A DNA stretch of 64,000 nt. Origin: Methylovulum sp. GTDB taxonomy: Bacteria; Pseudomonadota; Gammaproteobacteria; Methylococcales; Methylomonadaceae. The stretch lies in NCBI GenBank assembly GCA_030653435.1, contig JAURZI010000035.1, positions 62,001 through 126,000 on the forward strand, read 5' to 3'. The notes below the pieces were generated by a model. It was not told the origin of the DNA and made no database searches. It worked only from the letters and a program-made list of their open reading frames with translations. Shown here piece after piece: positions 43,874 to 52,868 of the stretch; the stretch's first letter is position 1; each line of letters starts with the position of its first letter. Position numbers and translations under genes: made by a program.

Positions 43874-46582
43874 ATGAAGAATAGTCTAATTTCAGAAATT
43901 ACCGGGCCGAATGATATTGATCCGGCAGAAACCAAGGAGTGGATTGAGGCTTTGCAGGCCGTACTGGAACAGGATGGCAGCGAGCGGGCGCACTTTCTGA
44001 TTGAACAGCTGGTTGCCGTCACGCGGCATTCAGGATTTGACATTCCTTTTAGCGCGAATACCGCTTATCTCAATACCATACCTGTTGAAAGGCAGGCGCA
44101 ATTTCCGGGCGATGCGACGATAGAGCAAAGGATACGTTCTTATGTGCGCTGGAATGCGATGATGATGGTGTTACGGGCTAATAAACATACCAATGTTGGC
44201 GGGCATATCGCCAGCTTTGCTTCGGCGGCGACCCTTTATGACGTCGGTTATAACCATTTTTGGCATGCGGCTTCTGAAGAGCATGGCGGCGATTTGATTT
44301 ATACCCAGGGGCATTTGACGCCTGGCGATTATGCCCGTGCCTTTTTAATGGGACGGTTTAGCCAAGAGCAAATGGACAATTTTCGTCAGGAAGTCCACGG
44401 CAATGGCTTATCTTCTTATCCGCATCCTTGGCTGATGCAGGATTTCTGGCAGTTCCCTACCGTTTCTATGGGTTTGGGGCCGATTATGGCGATTTACCAG
44501 GCGCGTTTTATGCGTTACCTGCAAGATCGCGGTTTTGCCGATACCTCAGCCCGCAAAGTCTGGAGCTTTCTTGGTGACGGTGAAACCGATGAACCGGAAT
44601 CCTTGGGGGCCATCGGTATGGCCGGGCGCGAAAAACTGGATAACCTCATTTTTGTCGTCAATTGTAATTTGCAACGCCTTGATGGCCCCGTGCGCGGCAA
44701 CGGTAAAATAATCCAGGAGTTGGAAAGTGAATTCCGCGGCGCAGGCTGGAATGTGATCAAGCTGGTTTGGGGGCAACGCTGGGATACCTTATTGGCGCGT
44801 GATAAGGATGGCTTGTTGGTTGCCAGAATGATGGCATGTGTCGATGGCGATTTCCAAACCTTTAAAGCTAAAGACGGCGCTTATGTCCGCGAACATTTTT
44901 TCAATAGCCCCGAATTAAAGGCTATGGTCGCCGATTGGTCTGACCGTGATATTTGGGAGCTTAATCGCGGCGGTCACGATCCGGCCAAGGTTTATGCGGC
45001 CTTCCATGCGGCGGTCAACCACAAAGGCCAACCTACCGTGATTTTGGCTAAGACCATTAAAGGTTATGGTATGGGTGAATCCGGGCAAGCACAAAACATT
45101 ACCCATCAACAGAAAAAGATGAGCCCCAGTTCGCTGGGCCATTTCCGTGACCGTTATGGCTTGCCGGTCAGTGATGATGAGCTGCATGAATTACCCTACC
45201 TGACTTTCCCGGAGGGTTCCAAAGAGCTGGACTACATGCACAAACGGCGTGCCGATCTTGGCGGCCATTTGCCGTCACGCAGGACTAAATCATATGCCTT
45301 GGATGTGCCGGTACTGAGTGACTTTAAAGCCTTGCTGGAAGCCAGCGGCGAAGGCCGTGAAATTTCGACGACGATGGCTTTTGTGCGCCTGATCAACATT
45401 CTCGCCAAAGACAAAAACATCGGCAAGCGCATCGTCCCGATCGTGCCTGATGAGTCCAGGACTTTCGGTATGGAAGGCATGTTCCGGCAGTTGGGCATCT
45501 GGTCGCAGGTCGGTCAGTTGTACACGCCGCAAGATGCTGACCAGCTGATGTTTTACAAGGAAGACAAGCACGGGCAGGTTTTGCAGGAAGGCATTAACGA
45601 AGCGGGTGGCTTGTGTGACTGGATAGCGGCGGGCACGTCTTATTCCACGAATAACGTACCGATGATCCCGTTCTTTATTTACTACTCGATGTTCGGTTTC
45701 CAACGAGTCGGCGACCTGATCTGGGCCGCCGCCGACCAGCGCACGCGTGGTTTCTTGATGGGCGGAACTGCCGGACGCACAACCTTGAATGGCGAAGGCT
45801 TGCAACACGAAGACGGGCATAGCCATTTGATGGCGGCGACCGTGCCTAATTGCGTCTCTTACGACCCGACGTATTCTTACGAATTGGCGATCATTATCCA
45901 AGACGGTTTGCGACGCATGTATGTCGAACAGGAAGATGTGTTCTATTACATCACCGTCATGAACGAAAATTATGAGCACCCGGCCCTGCCTAAAGGCGAG
46001 GAACAAAACATACTCAAGGGCATGTACAGTTTTCGCAAGGCCAACAGTCTTGCGGCAGATACGCCGTCCATGGGCATAAGCAAAGCCCCTCGTGTGCAAT
46101 TGCTGGGTTCCGGCACAATTTTCCGCGAAGTTGAATTCGCCGCCGAATTATTGCGTGACGACTGGGGCGTGGAAGCCGATTTATGGAGTTGTCCAAGTTT
46201 TACTGAGTTGGCTAGGGACGGGCAGTTTTGTGAGCGCTGGAATCGCTTGCATCCAACCGAACCCCCAAAACAGGCGCATGTTACCCATAGCTTGGCGAAT
46301 GCCGTCGGCCCCGTTATTGCCGCTACAGATTATACCCGCGCCTTTGCCGAACAAATTCGCAGCTTGGTTTCCGCGCCTTACACGGTGTTGGGCACGGATG
46401 GTTTTGGCCGTTCCGACACCCGCGAAAACTTACGCCGCTTTTTCGAAGTTGACCGCTACCATGTTACGGTTGCCGCTTTAAAGAGCCTTGCAGACCTGGG
46501 GCAATTTGAGCCTGCCAAAGTCGAAGTGGCGATTGCCAAATATGGCATAGCGGCAGATGTCAAAGCACCGTGGCTTATCTAA
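43874..46582 (+). CDS. aceE: Pyruvate dehydrogenase E1 component, homodimeric
   Basis: 902 residues, close to the 890 of E. coli AceE, with AGGA before the ATG. The opening DIDPAETKEWIEALQAVLEQDG and the NTIPVERQAQFPGD region are characteristic. The thiamin diphosphate motif is GDGETDEPES followed by the Asn-containing LIFVVNCNLQRLDG. DEARTFGMEGMFRQ-type sequence (here DESRTFGMEGMFRQ) and AGRTTLNGEGLQHEDGHSH mark the C-terminal domains. It decarboxylates pyruvate and acetylates the lipoyl group of E2. First gene of the aceE-aceF-lpd operon, 15 bp before aceF. Confidence 0.97.
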   Translation: MKNSLISEITGPNDIDPAETKEWIEALQAVLEQDGSERAHFLIEQLVAVTRHSGFDIPFSANTAYLNTIPVERQAQFPGDATIEQRIRSYVRWNAMMMVLRANKHTNVGGHIASFASAATLYDVGYNHFWHAASEEHGGDLIYTQGHLTPGDYARAFLMGRFSQEQMDNFRQEVHGNGLSSYPHPWLMQDFWQFPTVSMGLGPIMAIYQARFMRYLQDRGFADTSARKVWSFLGDGETDEPESLGAIGMAGREKLDNLIFVVNCNLQRLDGPVRGNGKIIQELESEFRGAGWNVIKLVWGQRWDTLLARDKDGLLVARMMACVDGDFQTFKAKDGAYVREHFFNSPELKAMVADWSDRDIWELNRGGHDPAKVYAAFHAAVNHKGQPTVILAKTIKGYGMGESGQAQNITHQQKKMSPSSLGHFRDRYGLPVSDDELHELPYLTFPEGSKELDYMHKRRADLGGHLPSRRTKSYALDVPVLSDFKALLEASGEGREISTTMAFVRLINILAKDKNIGKRIVPIVPDESRTFGMEGMFRQLGIWSQVGQLYTPQDADQLMFYKEDKHGQVLQEGINEAGGLCDWIAAGTSYSTNNVPMIPFFIYYSMFGFQRVGDLIWAAADQRTRGFLMGGTAGRTTLNGEGLQHEDGHSHLMAATVPNCVSYDPTYSYELAIIIQDGLRRMYVEQEDVFYYITVMNENYEHPALPKGEEQNILKGMYSFRKANSLAADTPSMGISKAPRVQLLGSGTIFREVEFAAELLRDDWGVEADLWSCPSFTELARDGQFCERWNRLHPTEPPKQAHVTHSLANAVGPVIAATDYTRAFAEQIRSLVSAPYTVLGTDGFGRSDTRENLRRFFEVDRYHVTVAALKSLADLGQFEPAKVEVAIAKYGIAADVKAPWLI

Positions 46583-46597
46583 TCCAAGGACAAGAAT

Positions 46598-47908
46598 ATG
46601 ACCGATAATAATAAAATGGGGTTGTGTGAAATTAAGGTTCCTGATGTCGGCAACGTCCCAGAAATTGATGTGGTTGAAGTCCTGATCAAGGTAGGCGATG
46701 TCATTGTCTTGGAACAAACCGTTGCCACGTTGGAAACTGATAAGGCCACCATGGAACTGCCATCCAACGCATCAGGCACGGTGCAGCAGGTTTTTATCAA
46801 GCCCGGCGATAAAGTCTCGGAAGGTTCGCTGATTGCAACGGTATTGGCGGACGCAACGCCGGCGGCCAGTGCAGCGCCAACGCAAGAACCGGTCCCAATA
46901 GCTGCAGCGCCGGTCAATGACACGCCAAAAGCTACAGTTGTTGAGCCGGTGGTTGCTGTTCAGCGGTCAGTCGCAGCGGTTGTTGAGCCTATGCCCCAGC
47001 AAAACGGTGTAAAAGCGCATGCTTCACCGTCGGTGCGGCTTTTTGCACGGGAGCTGGGCGTCGATATCGGTAAAGTAAAAACCGGTAGTGGGCGCAAAGG
47101 TCGTATCCTGAAAGAGGATGTGAAAACCTATGTCAAAAAAATCATGGCGGAAGGTGCTCCAGCTACAGGAGCAGGCATACCTGCGATACCTGCGGTTGAT
47201 TTTTCGGTGTTCGGCGAAACGGAAGTGCAAAAACTCAGCAAAATTAAACGCTTGACCGGACAAAATCTGACGCGGGTTTGGTTGAATCTGCCTATGGTCA
47301 CCTATCACGATGAAGCGGATATTACAGATCTGGAAGCTTTTCGTACGGCACTCAATGCCGAAAAAGCCAAAGACGAGACCAAAATTACCGGTTTGATGTT
47401 TATTATTAAAGCCTTAGTTGTGGCCATGCAGCAGTTCCCTAGCTTTAATTCGTCCTTATCCAGCGATGGCGAAAGCCTGATCCTGAAGAAATACTTCAAT
47501 ATCGGTATTGCAGTTGATACGCCCAACGGCTTGGTTGTGCCGGTATTGCGTAGCGTCAATACCAAGAGCATCAACCAGTTAGCCGCAGAATTGGCCGAGA
47601 AAAGCGATAAGGCCAGACTGGGCAAGCTGTTGCCTGCCGACATGCAAGGGGCTTGTATGACCATATCCAGCCTCGGCGGTATTGGTGGCACGGCGTTTAC
47701 ACCGATAGTGAATGCACCGGAAGTCGCCATTTTGGGGGTGACCCGCGCCAAAATGCAGCCGGTCTGGAACGGCAAAGATTTTATGCCGAGGCTGATGCTG
47801 CCGCTGGATCTGACCTATGACCACCGCGTTATTGACGGAGCTGAAGGTGCCAGGTTCATGGCAGTGGTCAAACAACACTTAAGCGACATTCGCCGTTTGT
47901 TACTTTAA
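46598..47908 (+). CDS. aceF: Dihydrolipoamide acetyltransferase E2, single lipoyl domain
   Basis: 436 residues. One lipoyl domain with acceptor Lys49 in ETDKATMELP (E. coli AceF has three), an Ala/Pro-rich linker (about 85-145), a peripheral-subunit-binding domain (SPSVRLFARELGVDIGKVKTGSGRKGRILKEDV) and the catalytic domain ending with YDHRVIDGAEGARF, which carries the HxxxDG His and Asp. It transfers the acetyl group to CoA and forms the core of the complex. It lies between aceE and lpd with spacing of about 15 bp on each side. Confidence 0.97.
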   Translation: MTDNNKMGLCEIKVPDVGNVPEIDVVEVLIKVGDVIVLEQTVATLETDKATMELPSNASGTVQQVFIKPGDKVSEGSLIATVLADATPAASAAPTQEPVPIAAAPVNDTPKATVVEPVVAVQRSVAAVVEPMPQQNGVKAHASPSVRLFARELGVDIGKVKTGSGRKGRILKEDVKTYVKKIMAEGAPATGAGIPAIPAVDFSVFGETEVQKLSKIKRLTGQNLTRVWLNLPMVTYHDEADITDLEAFRTALNAEKAKDETKITGLMFIIKALVVAMQQFPSFNSSLSSDGESLILKKYFNIGIAVDTPNGLVVPVLRSVNTKSINQLAAELAEKSDKARLGKLLPADMQGACMTISSLGGIGGTAFTPIVNAPEVAILGVTRAKMQPVWNGKDFMPRLMLPLDLTYDHRVIDGAEGARFMAVVKQHLSDIRRLLL

Positions 47909-47922
47909 AAAGGAATAGAAAC

Positions 47923-49338
47923 ATGAGTGAAACCGTTATCAACGCAGAAATCGTCGTATTAGGCGGCGGCCCAGGGGGCTATAGCGCCGCTTTTCGTGCG
48001 GCTGATTTAGGCAAGCAGGTCGTGCTGGTCGAGCGTGAGCCGGTGCTGGGCGGTGTCTGCCTTAATGTCGGCTGTATTCCATCTAAAGCTCTGCTGCATA
48101 CTGCACATATCATTCACGAAGCCGAGGAACTGGCGCAGCATGGTGTCAGTTTTGCCACGCCTACGCTAGAGATCGACAAAATTCGCTCTTGGAAAGAAAG
48201 CGTCACCAAGACGTTGAACGATGGCCTGAGCGGCTTGGCCAAACAGCGTAAAGTCACCGTAGTGCAGGGAACAGGGCAATTGGTATCCGCCAATGCACTG
48301 GCTGTGCAGACCGAAGCCGGCACGACGCGGGTTAATTTCGAGCAAGCGATTATTGCCGCAGGTTCACAACCCACCAAGATTCCGGTGTTTCCGAATGATG
48401 ATCCGCGTTTATGGGATTCGACCAGTGCGTTGGCATTGACTCAGATACCTAAAAAACTACTGATAGTTGGCGGCGGTATCATCGGTTTGGAAATGGCGAC
48501 GGTTTATCATGCGTTCGGCTCAGAAATCAGCGTTGTTGAACTGATGGAGCAAATCATCCCAGGTTGCGATAAAGATTTGATTACGCCGCTATTCCGGCGC
48601 ATTAAAAAACAATATAAAAACATCTGGCTGGAAACCCGGGTGACTGCGATAGAAGCTCAGCCGGATGGCTTAAGTGTCTCTTTTGAAGGTAAAGGCGCAC
48701 CTGAATCCGAACTGTTTGATGCCGTGTTAGTTGCGGTAGGCCGACGGCCGAACGGCAAGCTGATAGGTGCAGAACTAGCTGGTGTTAACGTCAATGAGCA
48801 GGGTTTTATTCCTGTCGATAAGCAGCAGCGCACCAATGTGCCGCATATTTTTGCGATAGGCGATATCGTCGGTAACCCGATGCTGGCGCATAAAGCCGTG
48901 CATGAAGGCAAAGTTGCCGCCGAAGTTGCCGCAGGCCACAAAGCCGGGTTTGATGCGCTGACGATTCCTTCAGTTGCTTATACCGACCCGGAAATCGCCT
49001 GGATGGGCCTGACAGAAAACCAGGCAAAACAGCAAGGTACGGAATACGATAAAGCGGTTTTCCCGTGGGCGGCCAGTGGGCGTTCATTGAGCATGGGGCG
49101 CAAAGAGGGTTTGACCAAGATATTATGCGAAAAAGCAACCGGCAGAATTCTGGGTGCGGGCATGGTCGGCCCTAATGCCGGAGAATTGATTGCCGAAGCG
49201 GTGTTGGCCCTGGAAATGGGTGCTGATGCTGAGGATATCAGCTTGACAATACATCCGCATCCGACCTTGTCTGAAACATTCGGTTTTGCCGCTGAAATGA
49301 TTACTGGCACGATTACCGATTTGTACATCAAAAAATAA
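47923..49338 (+). CDS. lpdA: Dihydrolipoamide dehydrogenase E3
   Basis: 471 residues. FAD motif VVLGGGPGGYSAAFRAADLG, redox-active disulfide Cys46 and Cys51 in GGVCLNVGCIPSKALL, NAD motif IVGGGIIGLEMATVY, and the C-terminal HPHPTLSE with the catalytic His-Glu pair. It reoxidises the dihydrolipoyl group of E2 with NAD+. There is no N-terminal lipoyl domain, which some relatives have. Last gene of the operon; no clear terminator follows. Confidence 0.97.
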   Translation: MSETVINAEIVVLGGGPGGYSAAFRAADLGKQVVLVEREPVLGGVCLNVGCIPSKALLHTAHIIHEAEELAQHGVSFATPTLEIDKIRSWKESVTKTLNDGLSGLAKQRKVTVVQGTGQLVSANALAVQTEAGTTRVNFEQAIIAAGSQPTKIPVFPNDDPRLWDSTSALALTQIPKKLLIVGGGIIGLEMATVYHAFGSEISVVELMEQIIPGCDKDLITPLFRRIKKQYKNIWLETRVTAIEAQPDGLSVSFEGKGAPESELFDAVLVAVGRRPNGKLIGAELAGVNVNEQGFIPVDKQQRTNVPHIFAIGDIVGNPMLAHKAVHEGKVAAEVAAGHKAGFDALTIPSVAYTDPEIAWMGLTENQAKQQGTEYDKAVFPWAASGRSLSMGRKEGLTKILCEKATGRILGAGMVGPNAGELIAEAVLALEMGADAEDISLTIHPHPTLSETFGFAAEMITGTITDLYIKK

Positions 49339-49562
49339 CGCGTTACCGATTAGCGAAAGCATCATGATGAGAAGATCTACGATTGTAAACCTTATCTGTA
49401 AGTTAGATGTGTGGTCTGGTAGTGCATCAGCTTTACTGTCCGCTAACAGGGCTGGGGGGGGTAAGCTTGATTGGCAGCAGATTCCCCGATTTTTTATAAT
49501 AAGCAAAAATATGTGTTTGCTTGCATTATTGTCGGGAAAATCGGTCGTTCTAGGTGTATTAA

Positions 49563-50402
49563 ATGACGTATGACCCCCACGCGGCACAACCCACATCCCT
49601 TTATACGTTGGCCAAAAGCCTCTGGCGCAACCGTTTACTAATCGTGCAAATGACTAAGCGTGAAGTGGTAGGGCGTTACAAAGGCTCCATTCTGGGACTG
49701 GCTTGGTCATTCTTCAATCCCGTGTTTATGTTGGTGGTGTACACCTTTGTCTTCTCCGAGATTTTCAAATCTCGCTGGGGAGGGATTGGTGGTGATGATA
49801 GTAAAACCCAATTTGCTGTGGTTCTTTTTGTCGGCATGATTGTGCTTGGCCTGTTTAGTGAGGTTGTCAACCGCGCACCTGGATTGATCCTTTCTAATGT
49901 CAATTACGTGAAAAAAGTAGTCTTTCCCATTGAAATATTACCTGTCATCGTCACAGGCGCTGCGCTCTTCCACGGCCTTATCAGCCTTGTTGTGCTGCTG
50001 GCTGCATTTACAGTGTTTAACGGCTACTTGAATTGGACGGTTATTTTTATCCCACTGGTTTTGCTGCCACTGATTATTCTGATTACGGGGCTGGCCTGGA
50101 TGTTGGCATCCATAGGCGTATTTTTGCGTGATGTCGGGCAAACCATCGGCATCATCACTACGGTTTTAATGTTTCTTTCCCCTGTCTTTTACCCGGTGAC
50201 GGCAGTACCGGAAAGGTTTCGACCGTTTATCATGGCTAACCCGCTAACTTTTATCATCGAACAGTCTCGCGAGGTGCTAATCTGGGGGCATTTGCCGAAC
50301 TGGATAGGTTTGGGCATTTACACCTTGGCCGCTGTCGTCATTGCCTGGGCGGGCTATGCTTGGTTCCAAAAAACCAGAAAGGGGTTTGCCGATGTCCTCT
50401 AG
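49563..50402 (+). CDS. wzm: ABC-2 polysaccharide export permease Wzm-like
   Basis: 279 residues. The cytoplasmic opening (LAKSLWRNRLLIVQMTKREVVGRYKGSILGLAWSFFNPVFMLVVYTFVFSEIF) is the hallmark of O-antigen/polysaccharide permeases, followed by five more helices. It pairs with the next gene, which overlaps by 11 bp, to form the exporter that carries a complete lipid-linked glycan across the inner membrane. It begins the surface polysaccharide cluster that continues to 61369. Confidence 0.92.
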   Translation: MTYDPHAAQPTSLYTLAKSLWRNRLLIVQMTKREVVGRYKGSILGLAWSFFNPVFMLVVYTFVFSEIFKSRWGGIGGDDSKTQFAVVLFVGMIVLGLFSEVVNRAPGLILSNVNYVKKVVFPIEILPVIVTGAALFHGLISLVVLLAAFTVFNGYLNWTVIFIPLVLLPLIILITGLAWMLASIGVFLRDVGQTIGIITTVLMFLSPVFYPVTAVPERFRPFIMANPLTFIIEQSREVLIWGHLPNWIGLGIYTLAAVVIAWAGYAWFQKTRKGFADVL

Positions 50403-51741
50403 TGATGTTGCTATCAGTGTCAGCAACCTTAGCAAACGCTACGAGATTTACGACACGCCGAGCGACCGCTTGAAGCAGTTCGTGCTGCCCCGCCTGCAAC
50501 GCCAGGCAAAGCATTACTTCCGGGAGTTTTGGGCATTGCAGAATGTTTCGTTCGAAGTCAAAAAGGGCGAAACTGTCGGTATTATTGGACGTAATGGTTC
50601 GGGGAAATCAACCCTATTGCAAATTATTTGCGGTACGTTGTCGCCTACCAGCGGCAGTATACGGACCAATGGGCGCATTGCTGCCTTGTTAGAACTGGGC
50701 TCAGGCTTTAATCCTGAATTCACCGGGCGTGAAAACGTTTACTTGAACGCTGCCGTGCTGGGGCTGGGCAAGGATGAAATAGACAGGAGGTTTGACGAGA
50801 TCGCCGCTTTTGCAGATATTGGTATGTTTATTGACCAGCCAGTGAAAACATACTCTTCAGGCATGTATGTCAGGCTTGCGTTTTCAGTGATCGCCCATGT
50901 GGATGCGGACATTCTGGTAGTGGACGAAGCCCTTTCGGTGGGTGATGCTGTGTTTAACCAAAAATGTATGCGTTTTATCCGTGCGTTCCAAGAGCATGGG
51001 ACGCTGTTGTTTGTCAGCCATGATATGGGGGCAATACAAAACTTATGCAAATCGGCCCTATGGTTAGGGCATGGGCAAGTTCAGCAAACGGGCACTTCAA
51101 AAGATGTGGCAGAAGCTTATCTGCATTACACTTTACAAGAAGTCTATGGCGATAAAGTGAAGCTGAGCAGCACATCGGCTGGTGACGGGCCAGCGCATGC
51201 AAGTGAACTGCAAGTCGAGGATAAACCTGTACTTGCTATTGATTATGGCTCCAAACTTACTATCACGGACAATTCACCTAACGCTACAGGTTGGAAAACA
51301 GGTGCGGCGGAAATTGTATCCTTGTCGCTGGAAAAGCTGGGTCCGGGTTCAGAAGCCAGCTTTGAAGGTGGTGAAAAGGTTTGTGTGATTATCCGCGCCA
51401 AGGCGCATGGCATGCTCGAAAGCCCCATCCTTGGATTCGTACTGAGAGATCGTTTAGGGCAGGATATGTTCGGAGAAAATACCTTGTCTTCCACTGCCAT
51501 CAGGCCGCGCAAAGTAATGCCGGGACAAGAGTTTATCGGTGAGTTTGTTTTTAGGTTACCTATGTTGCCTAATGGGCAATACGCTGTCATGGCCTCCGTA
51601 GCTGATGGGGATCAGTATGACAATGTGCAGCATCACTACATGCACGATGCTTTCATCGTCAATGTTTCTTCCAGCAAAATCAGGTTTGGTTTGGTGGGCA
51701 TCCCTTTTGAACGGGTTGCTCTTGAGGTTTGCGATGATTAA
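50392..51741 (+). CDS. wzt: Polysaccharide ABC exporter ATPase Wzt-like, with C-terminal carbohydrate-binding domain
   Basis: 449 residues from ATG 50392; an earlier in-frame start at 50341 lies deeper in wzm. Walker A GRNGSGKST, the family segment LLELGSGFNPEFTGRENVYLNAAVLGL, signature YSSGMYVRLAFSV and Walker B ILVVDEAL are intact. Residues about 300-449 form a beta-sandwich resembling the Wzt carbohydrate-binding domain that recognises a modified non-reducing end (FVLRDRLGQDMFGENTL, EFVFRLPMLPNGQYAVMASVADGD). Presence of this domain implies export of an end-capped glycan; the methyltransferase gene that follows could supply the cap. Confidence 0.93.
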   Translation: MSSSDVAISVSNLSKRYEIYDTPSDRLKQFVLPRLQRQAKHYFREFWALQNVSFEVKKGETVGIIGRNGSGKSTLLQIICGTLSPTSGSIRTNGRIAALLELGSGFNPEFTGRENVYLNAAVLGLGKDEIDRRFDEIAAFADIGMFIDQPVKTYSSGMYVRLAFSVIAHVDADILVVDEALSVGDAVFNQKCMRFIRAFQEHGTLLFVSHDMGAIQNLCKSALWLGHGQVQQTGTSKDVAEAYLHYTLQEVYGDKVKLSSTSAGDGPAHASELQVEDKPVLAIDYGSKLTITDNSPNATGWKTGAAEIVSLSLEKLGPGSEASFEGGEKVCVIIRAKAHGMLESPILGFVLRDRLGQDMFGENTLSSTAIRPRKVMPGQEFIGEFVFRLPMLPNGQYAVMASVADGDQYDNVQHHYMHDAFIVNVSSSKIRFGLVGIPFERVALEVCDD

Positions 51742-52798
51742 GCAGACGCTGGAACAACTGTATGCGGAACATGGCGGCAAAGTATCAGACAAGTGGTCTA
51801 GCTATCTTGCCGAGTATGGACGGCTCCTATGTGGATACAGGGACGGGTCTATTAATTTGTTGGAAATTGGTGTGCAGAACGGAGGCTCGCTTGAAATTTG
51901 GTCAAAATTCTTCCCTAACGCCCAAAAACTGGTCGGTTGTGATATTAACCCTGATTGTTCCAAATTAGCGTATGAAGACCCGCGAGTTGCCGTGGTGATT
52001 GGGGACGCCAATTCGGATGCCGTGCAATTGATAATATTGCAACACACGCCAACGTTTGATGTGATTATTGACGATGGCTCACATTGCTCCAGCGATATCG
52101 TGAAGTCTTTTGCCAGATATTTTCCATATTTGGCAGAAGGTGGGGTGTTTGTGGCCGAAGATCTGCATTGTAGCTATTGGGCAGAATTTGAAGGCGGGTT
52201 GTTTGCCCCCTTTTCATCAATCGCTTTCTTCAAACGGCTTGCAGATATTGTCAATCACGAGCACTGGGGAAGTGAAAAAGCGCGTGCTGATATTTTGCGC
52301 GGATTCTTTTTAAAATTTGATTTCCAAATAGATGAAGATGTTCTGGCACACGTCCATTCTGTTGAATTTGTCAACTCTATGTGTGTGGTGCGAAAAGAGG
52401 CATGCCCAAATAACTTGCTGGGCAGCAGATTTATTTCCGGCCATGATGAAACGGTTGTACCCGTGGACATGGCGTTACAATCAAGTTTCTCACAGACGCC
52501 CAGCCAACTGGCTAATGAATGGACAGCGCGTAAAACACCACCTGACGAGGATGTTTTACGTCTTGAAAATGAGCTTCTGACGCTGGGTAAAGAAATAATA
52601 AAGCGTGAAGAGAATACGCTGTGCCTTGAAAAGGACATTCAGCATCTTGAAAAAGAACTAGCTAAACGAGACGAAAACATCGTTTTCTTGGTGACGTCTA
52701 AGGAGGCTATTTTAAATTCGTTAAGCTGGCGACTTACTTTGCCCTTGCGGTTTGTCGGACATTGCGTTAAGAAAGTTTTGCGGCTATCCGGTATTTAG
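51734..52798 (+). CDS. SAM-dependent methyltransferase with C-terminal coiled coil
   Basis: 354 residues from ATG 51734, overlapping the wzt stop by 8 bp. The first 250 residues are a class I methyltransferase: LLEIGVQNGGSLEIW (SAM motif I), VGCDINPDC, and FDVIIDDGSHCSSDIV. Residues about 265-325 are a heptad-rich coiled coil (VLRLENELLTLGKEIIKREENTLCLEKDIQHLEKEL region), and the end is an amphipathic or hydrophobic SWRLTLPLRFVGHCVKK. This resembles in layout the chain-capping WbdD-type proteins, in which a coiled coil sets O-antigen length. Direct overlap with wzt supports such a role; it is inference. No kinase domain is visible. Confidence 0.75.
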   Translation: MIKQTLEQLYAEHGGKVSDKWSSYLAEYGRLLCGYRDGSINLLEIGVQNGGSLEIWSKFFPNAQKLVGCDINPDCSKLAYEDPRVAVVIGDANSDAVQLIILQHTPTFDVIIDDGSHCSSDIVKSFARYFPYLAEGGVFVAEDLHCSYWAEFEGGLFAPFSSIAFFKRLADIVNHEHWGSEKARADILRGFFLKFDFQIDEDVLAHVHSVEFVNSMCVVRKEACPNNLLGSRFISGHDETVVPVDMALQSSFSQTPSQLANEWTARKTPPDEDVLRLENELLTLGKEIIKREENTLCLEKDIQHLEKELAKRDENIVFLVTSKEAILNSLSWRLTLPLRFVGHCVKKVLRLSGI

Positions 52799-52868
52799 GC
52801 CGCAGATAAATTTGAAAGGGTGCTTTGCCCATTCAGAACTACACTACCTACAAAGGGTTAAAGTTTAA

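Noticed and set aside
49364-49573. 69-residue frame between lpdA and wzm
   Set aside because: It overlaps the wzm start and reads as spacer; no family features.
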